A DNA stretch of 64,000 nt from CBDBJK01 sp965206395. GTDB lineage: Bacteria > Chloroflexota > Dehalococcoidia > Lucifugimonadales > CATOSD01. Made by a program: the position numbers and the translations under genes. Every line of letters begins with the position of its first letter. The stretch's first letter is position 1. The notes below the pieces were generated by a model, which worked only from the letters and a program-made list of their open reading frames with translations, did not search any database and was not told the DNA's origin. The stretch covers positions 42,038-106,037 of the forward strand of contig CBDBJK010000013.1 in NCBI GenBank assembly GCA_965206395.1, in the 5' to 3' direction. Below are positions 62,348 through 64,000 of this stretch, piece by piece.

Positions 62348-63118
62348 TTACCAGTTGGGCGCTCGCTTCTCCCGGAATGCACGGAATCCTTCGGCGGCCT
62401 CTCCCGAATTCAGATTGGCCGCGCGAGTGTAGCCCACATACTCCATCGCGTCTTCCAGGTTAAGGTTCAGCCCTTTGTAGATGGCCTTCTTCGCATACTT
62501 CATGGCATTGGGTGGACGCGTAGCAAGCTCCTGGGCAAACTTCATGGCTTCGTCCATAAGCTGGTCGTGGGGGACTACTCTAGATACCAGATGCAGTCGG
62601 AGGGCCTCATCTGCGTCAATGGTGTCAGCCGCGAAGATATGATAGATGGCCTCGCCCAGACCAATAAGTCGTGGCAAGTACCATGTCTCACCACTGGTGA
62701 CCAGGGCACGGCGAAGATAAACGTGGTGGAAAAGGGCCTGGTTGGACGCTATGCGAATGTCACAGGCAAGAGCCAGAACGTATCCCATGCCCGCGCAAGC
62801 GCCATTGATCGCGCCAATGACCGGCTTTTCCACAATCGACTTGAGCATCCGAGGCGCGGGGCTGGCAAGCCCTGGTGTAGCTCCGGGATCTTCCGGGGCC
62901 TCTCCCATGTGGGTCACGTCTGCGCCGGAGGTAAACCCGCGACCCGTGCCGGTGATTATCATTACCTTGAGCGATTTATCAGCGTTAAAGCCCCTCCAGG
63001 CGTCGTACATCTCTTGCGTGGTTTGGGAGCGCATAGCGTTGAGCTTCTCGGGCCTGTTCAACCTGCATATGGCCACTGGGCCGTCAGTCTCCCATACAAT
63101 ATCTTCGTAGTCAGCCAT
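62348..63118 (-). CDS. enoyl-CoA hydratase/isomerase family protein
   Basis: A 256-residue crotonase-fold protein. The CoA-binding oxyanion segments are GTGRGFTSGADVTHMG and GAINGACAGMGYVLALACDI. The segment where catalytic Glu/Asp occur reads RALVTSGETWYLPRLIGLGE. The reaction could be hydration of 2-enoyl-CoA or a related step. Its neighbours (CoA-transferases, a transporter) fit a degradation pathway that works on CoA thioesters. AAGGAG lies well before the ATG. It is the first gene of the minus-strand unit with the ABC transporter genes. Confidence 0.93.
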   Translation of the reverse strand: MADYEDIVWETDGPVAICRLNRPEKLNAMRSQTTQEMYDAWRGFNADKSLKVMIITGTGRGFTSGADVTHMGEAPEDPGATPGLASPAPRMLKSIVEKPVIGAINGACAGMGYVLALACDIRIASNQALFHHVYLRRALVTSGETWYLPRLIGLGEAIYHIFAADTIDADEALRLHLVSRVVPHDQLMDEAMKFAQELATRPPNAMKYAKKAIYKGLNLNLEDAMEYVGYTRAANLNSGEAAEGFRAFREKRAPNW

Positions 63119-63243
63119 AGTTCGCTCCTTATAAGTATGAATGGCAGCTTTCTAGCGCTATGAATGTACCATTGGGGTTATCACATTGCAACCCCCTGAA
63201 TATCGGAACTAATGGCTTTTAGGCTTATAGCAGCAGTCTGTTG

Positions 63244-64000
63244 TTATTGGGCATAGGGATAAATCCCATGGCCTGCCCACAGCCAGTCAAGCAGCACCTG
63301 CAATGGCGCTGGTGGGGGTTTGTCCGACCACACTCGCCAGTAGCGCATAAGCATGCAGTAAGGCTCCAGCCATGCCCTCACCCTTCTCAACGCAACTGGC
63401 CAGCTGAACTGAGGCCTTTCCTTTCCCCCCGGCTCCTACGTCGCAGCGGGCATAGTGGTTATTTCCTCCACCTCTATTGGCTGTTCTCCTGCCGCCCCAG
63501 CAATCTTGGCTTGTCCTGACGCCCACTAACAAAAGGAGAAAGCACAAAACACCAATTGCCAGTGCCTGCGTATGGCAATGTCTGAACGCACCTGATAGTG
63601 TGCCCAACCAGGGGCCTGTTTGACCTGCTTGTAGCTCTGCTCAACCCAAACTCTGAGTCCATAGAGCCTGACCACGCAAGCCACAGGTTTGCAGGGGTAA
63701 GTTTGCTTGCATCGGAGCGTTAAGGGGCAGGGAGATTGGTCACAAGATACCACGTCGTGAGCTCCGGCAAGCACTCGGGATCCGTTGTGACAATGACCAA
63801 CCGACGGGACTTGTCCACACCATAAGGCCCCCTTGGGCCTCCAGCGCCCACCATATCTCACTGTGACCATCTCGGAATGTGCGAGTAAGCTTGACCCACT
63901 TCCCAGGAGCATCCTCATCCCAGCCAGGCGTGTAAGGCTCAACCTCGATGGGATAGTACATCTGGTCATTCGCCCATAGGCTGCTCACCGACAGTACCCG
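63244..64000 (-). pseudogene. IS701-like transposase remnant, running off the window
   Basis: Pieces in three frames: an N-terminal side part (WANDQMYYPIEVEPYTPGWD), a middle with VRLYGLRVWVEQSYKQVKQA then PGWAHYQVRSDIAIRRHWQL, and a C-terminal tail YWRVWSDKPPPAPLQVLLDW ending at TAA 63244-63246. The RxWVEQSYKQVK block carries the catalytic Glu region of IS701-type DDE transposases. Several frameshifts make it inactive unless they are sequence errors. No terminal repeat was found at the right-hand end inside the window. Confidence 0.75.

Overview
The window reads as a chromosomal piece of a free-living bacterium, most likely an uncultivated Chloroflexota of the marine Dehalococcoidia/SAR202 kind. 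That placement is inferred from gene content: a short IF-2, DUF1385 next to rpmE, many family III CoA-transferases, dipeptide-type ABC genes, very large Ig/TIG surface proteins and lipoproteins with Thr/Pro linkers. No phylogeny could be run. No rRNA, tRNA or CRISPR array was seen.

Layout. 0-5.2 kb is a conserved translation block on the + strand (infB, rbfA, truB, rplU, rpmA, rpmE, a DUF1385 membrane protein). At 5.3-7.95 kb a hydrolase-like/methyltransferase fusion gene is split by a complete IS3-family element with a 3-bp target duplication. 8.1-12.1 kb is a minus-strand operon: a PduO-type cobalamin adenosyltransferase, hisH, hisA, a methyltransferase, hisF and hisIE. Two alpha/beta hydrolases follow. 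14.1-16.3 kb is a cobalt-type nitrile hydratase cluster with split subunits and three copies of the beta-N-terminal gene, one made by a tandem duplication that left a readable scar. 16.4-17.5 kb holds a small lipoprotein and a membrane protein.

17.6-39.6 kb is taken up by two enormous secreted or anchored repeat proteins on the minus strand. One is about 5,000 residues of TIG-like repeats. The other is about 1,570 residues with lamin-tail, cadherin-like and Ig domains. Both are broken into pieces by single-base homopolymer indels. The first also carries short tandem duplications and an IS630 insertion. 40.3-43.7 kb has a large multispanning membrane protein and a Wzx-like flippase, followed by IS3 debris.

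44.5-46.1 kb is the most interesting gene. It is a DUF3179 lipoprotein whose first Cys of the conserved CxxC is an in-frame TGA. A stem-loop of bacterial-SECIS geometry follows immediately, so this is a candidate selenoprotein. 46.5-50.3 kb has an NHL-repeat protein and a DUF1501/DUF1800 pair. 50.6-63.1 kb looks catabolic: an NAD-dependent epimerase-like protein, five CaiB/BaiF-type CoA-transferases (two with Gln at the usual catalytic Asp position), a dipeptide/nickel-type ABC transporter lacking its ATPases here, and an enoyl-CoA hydratase. Together these suggest uptake of an organic substrate, CoA activation and beta-oxidation-like processing. The window ends in a decayed IS701-like transposase.
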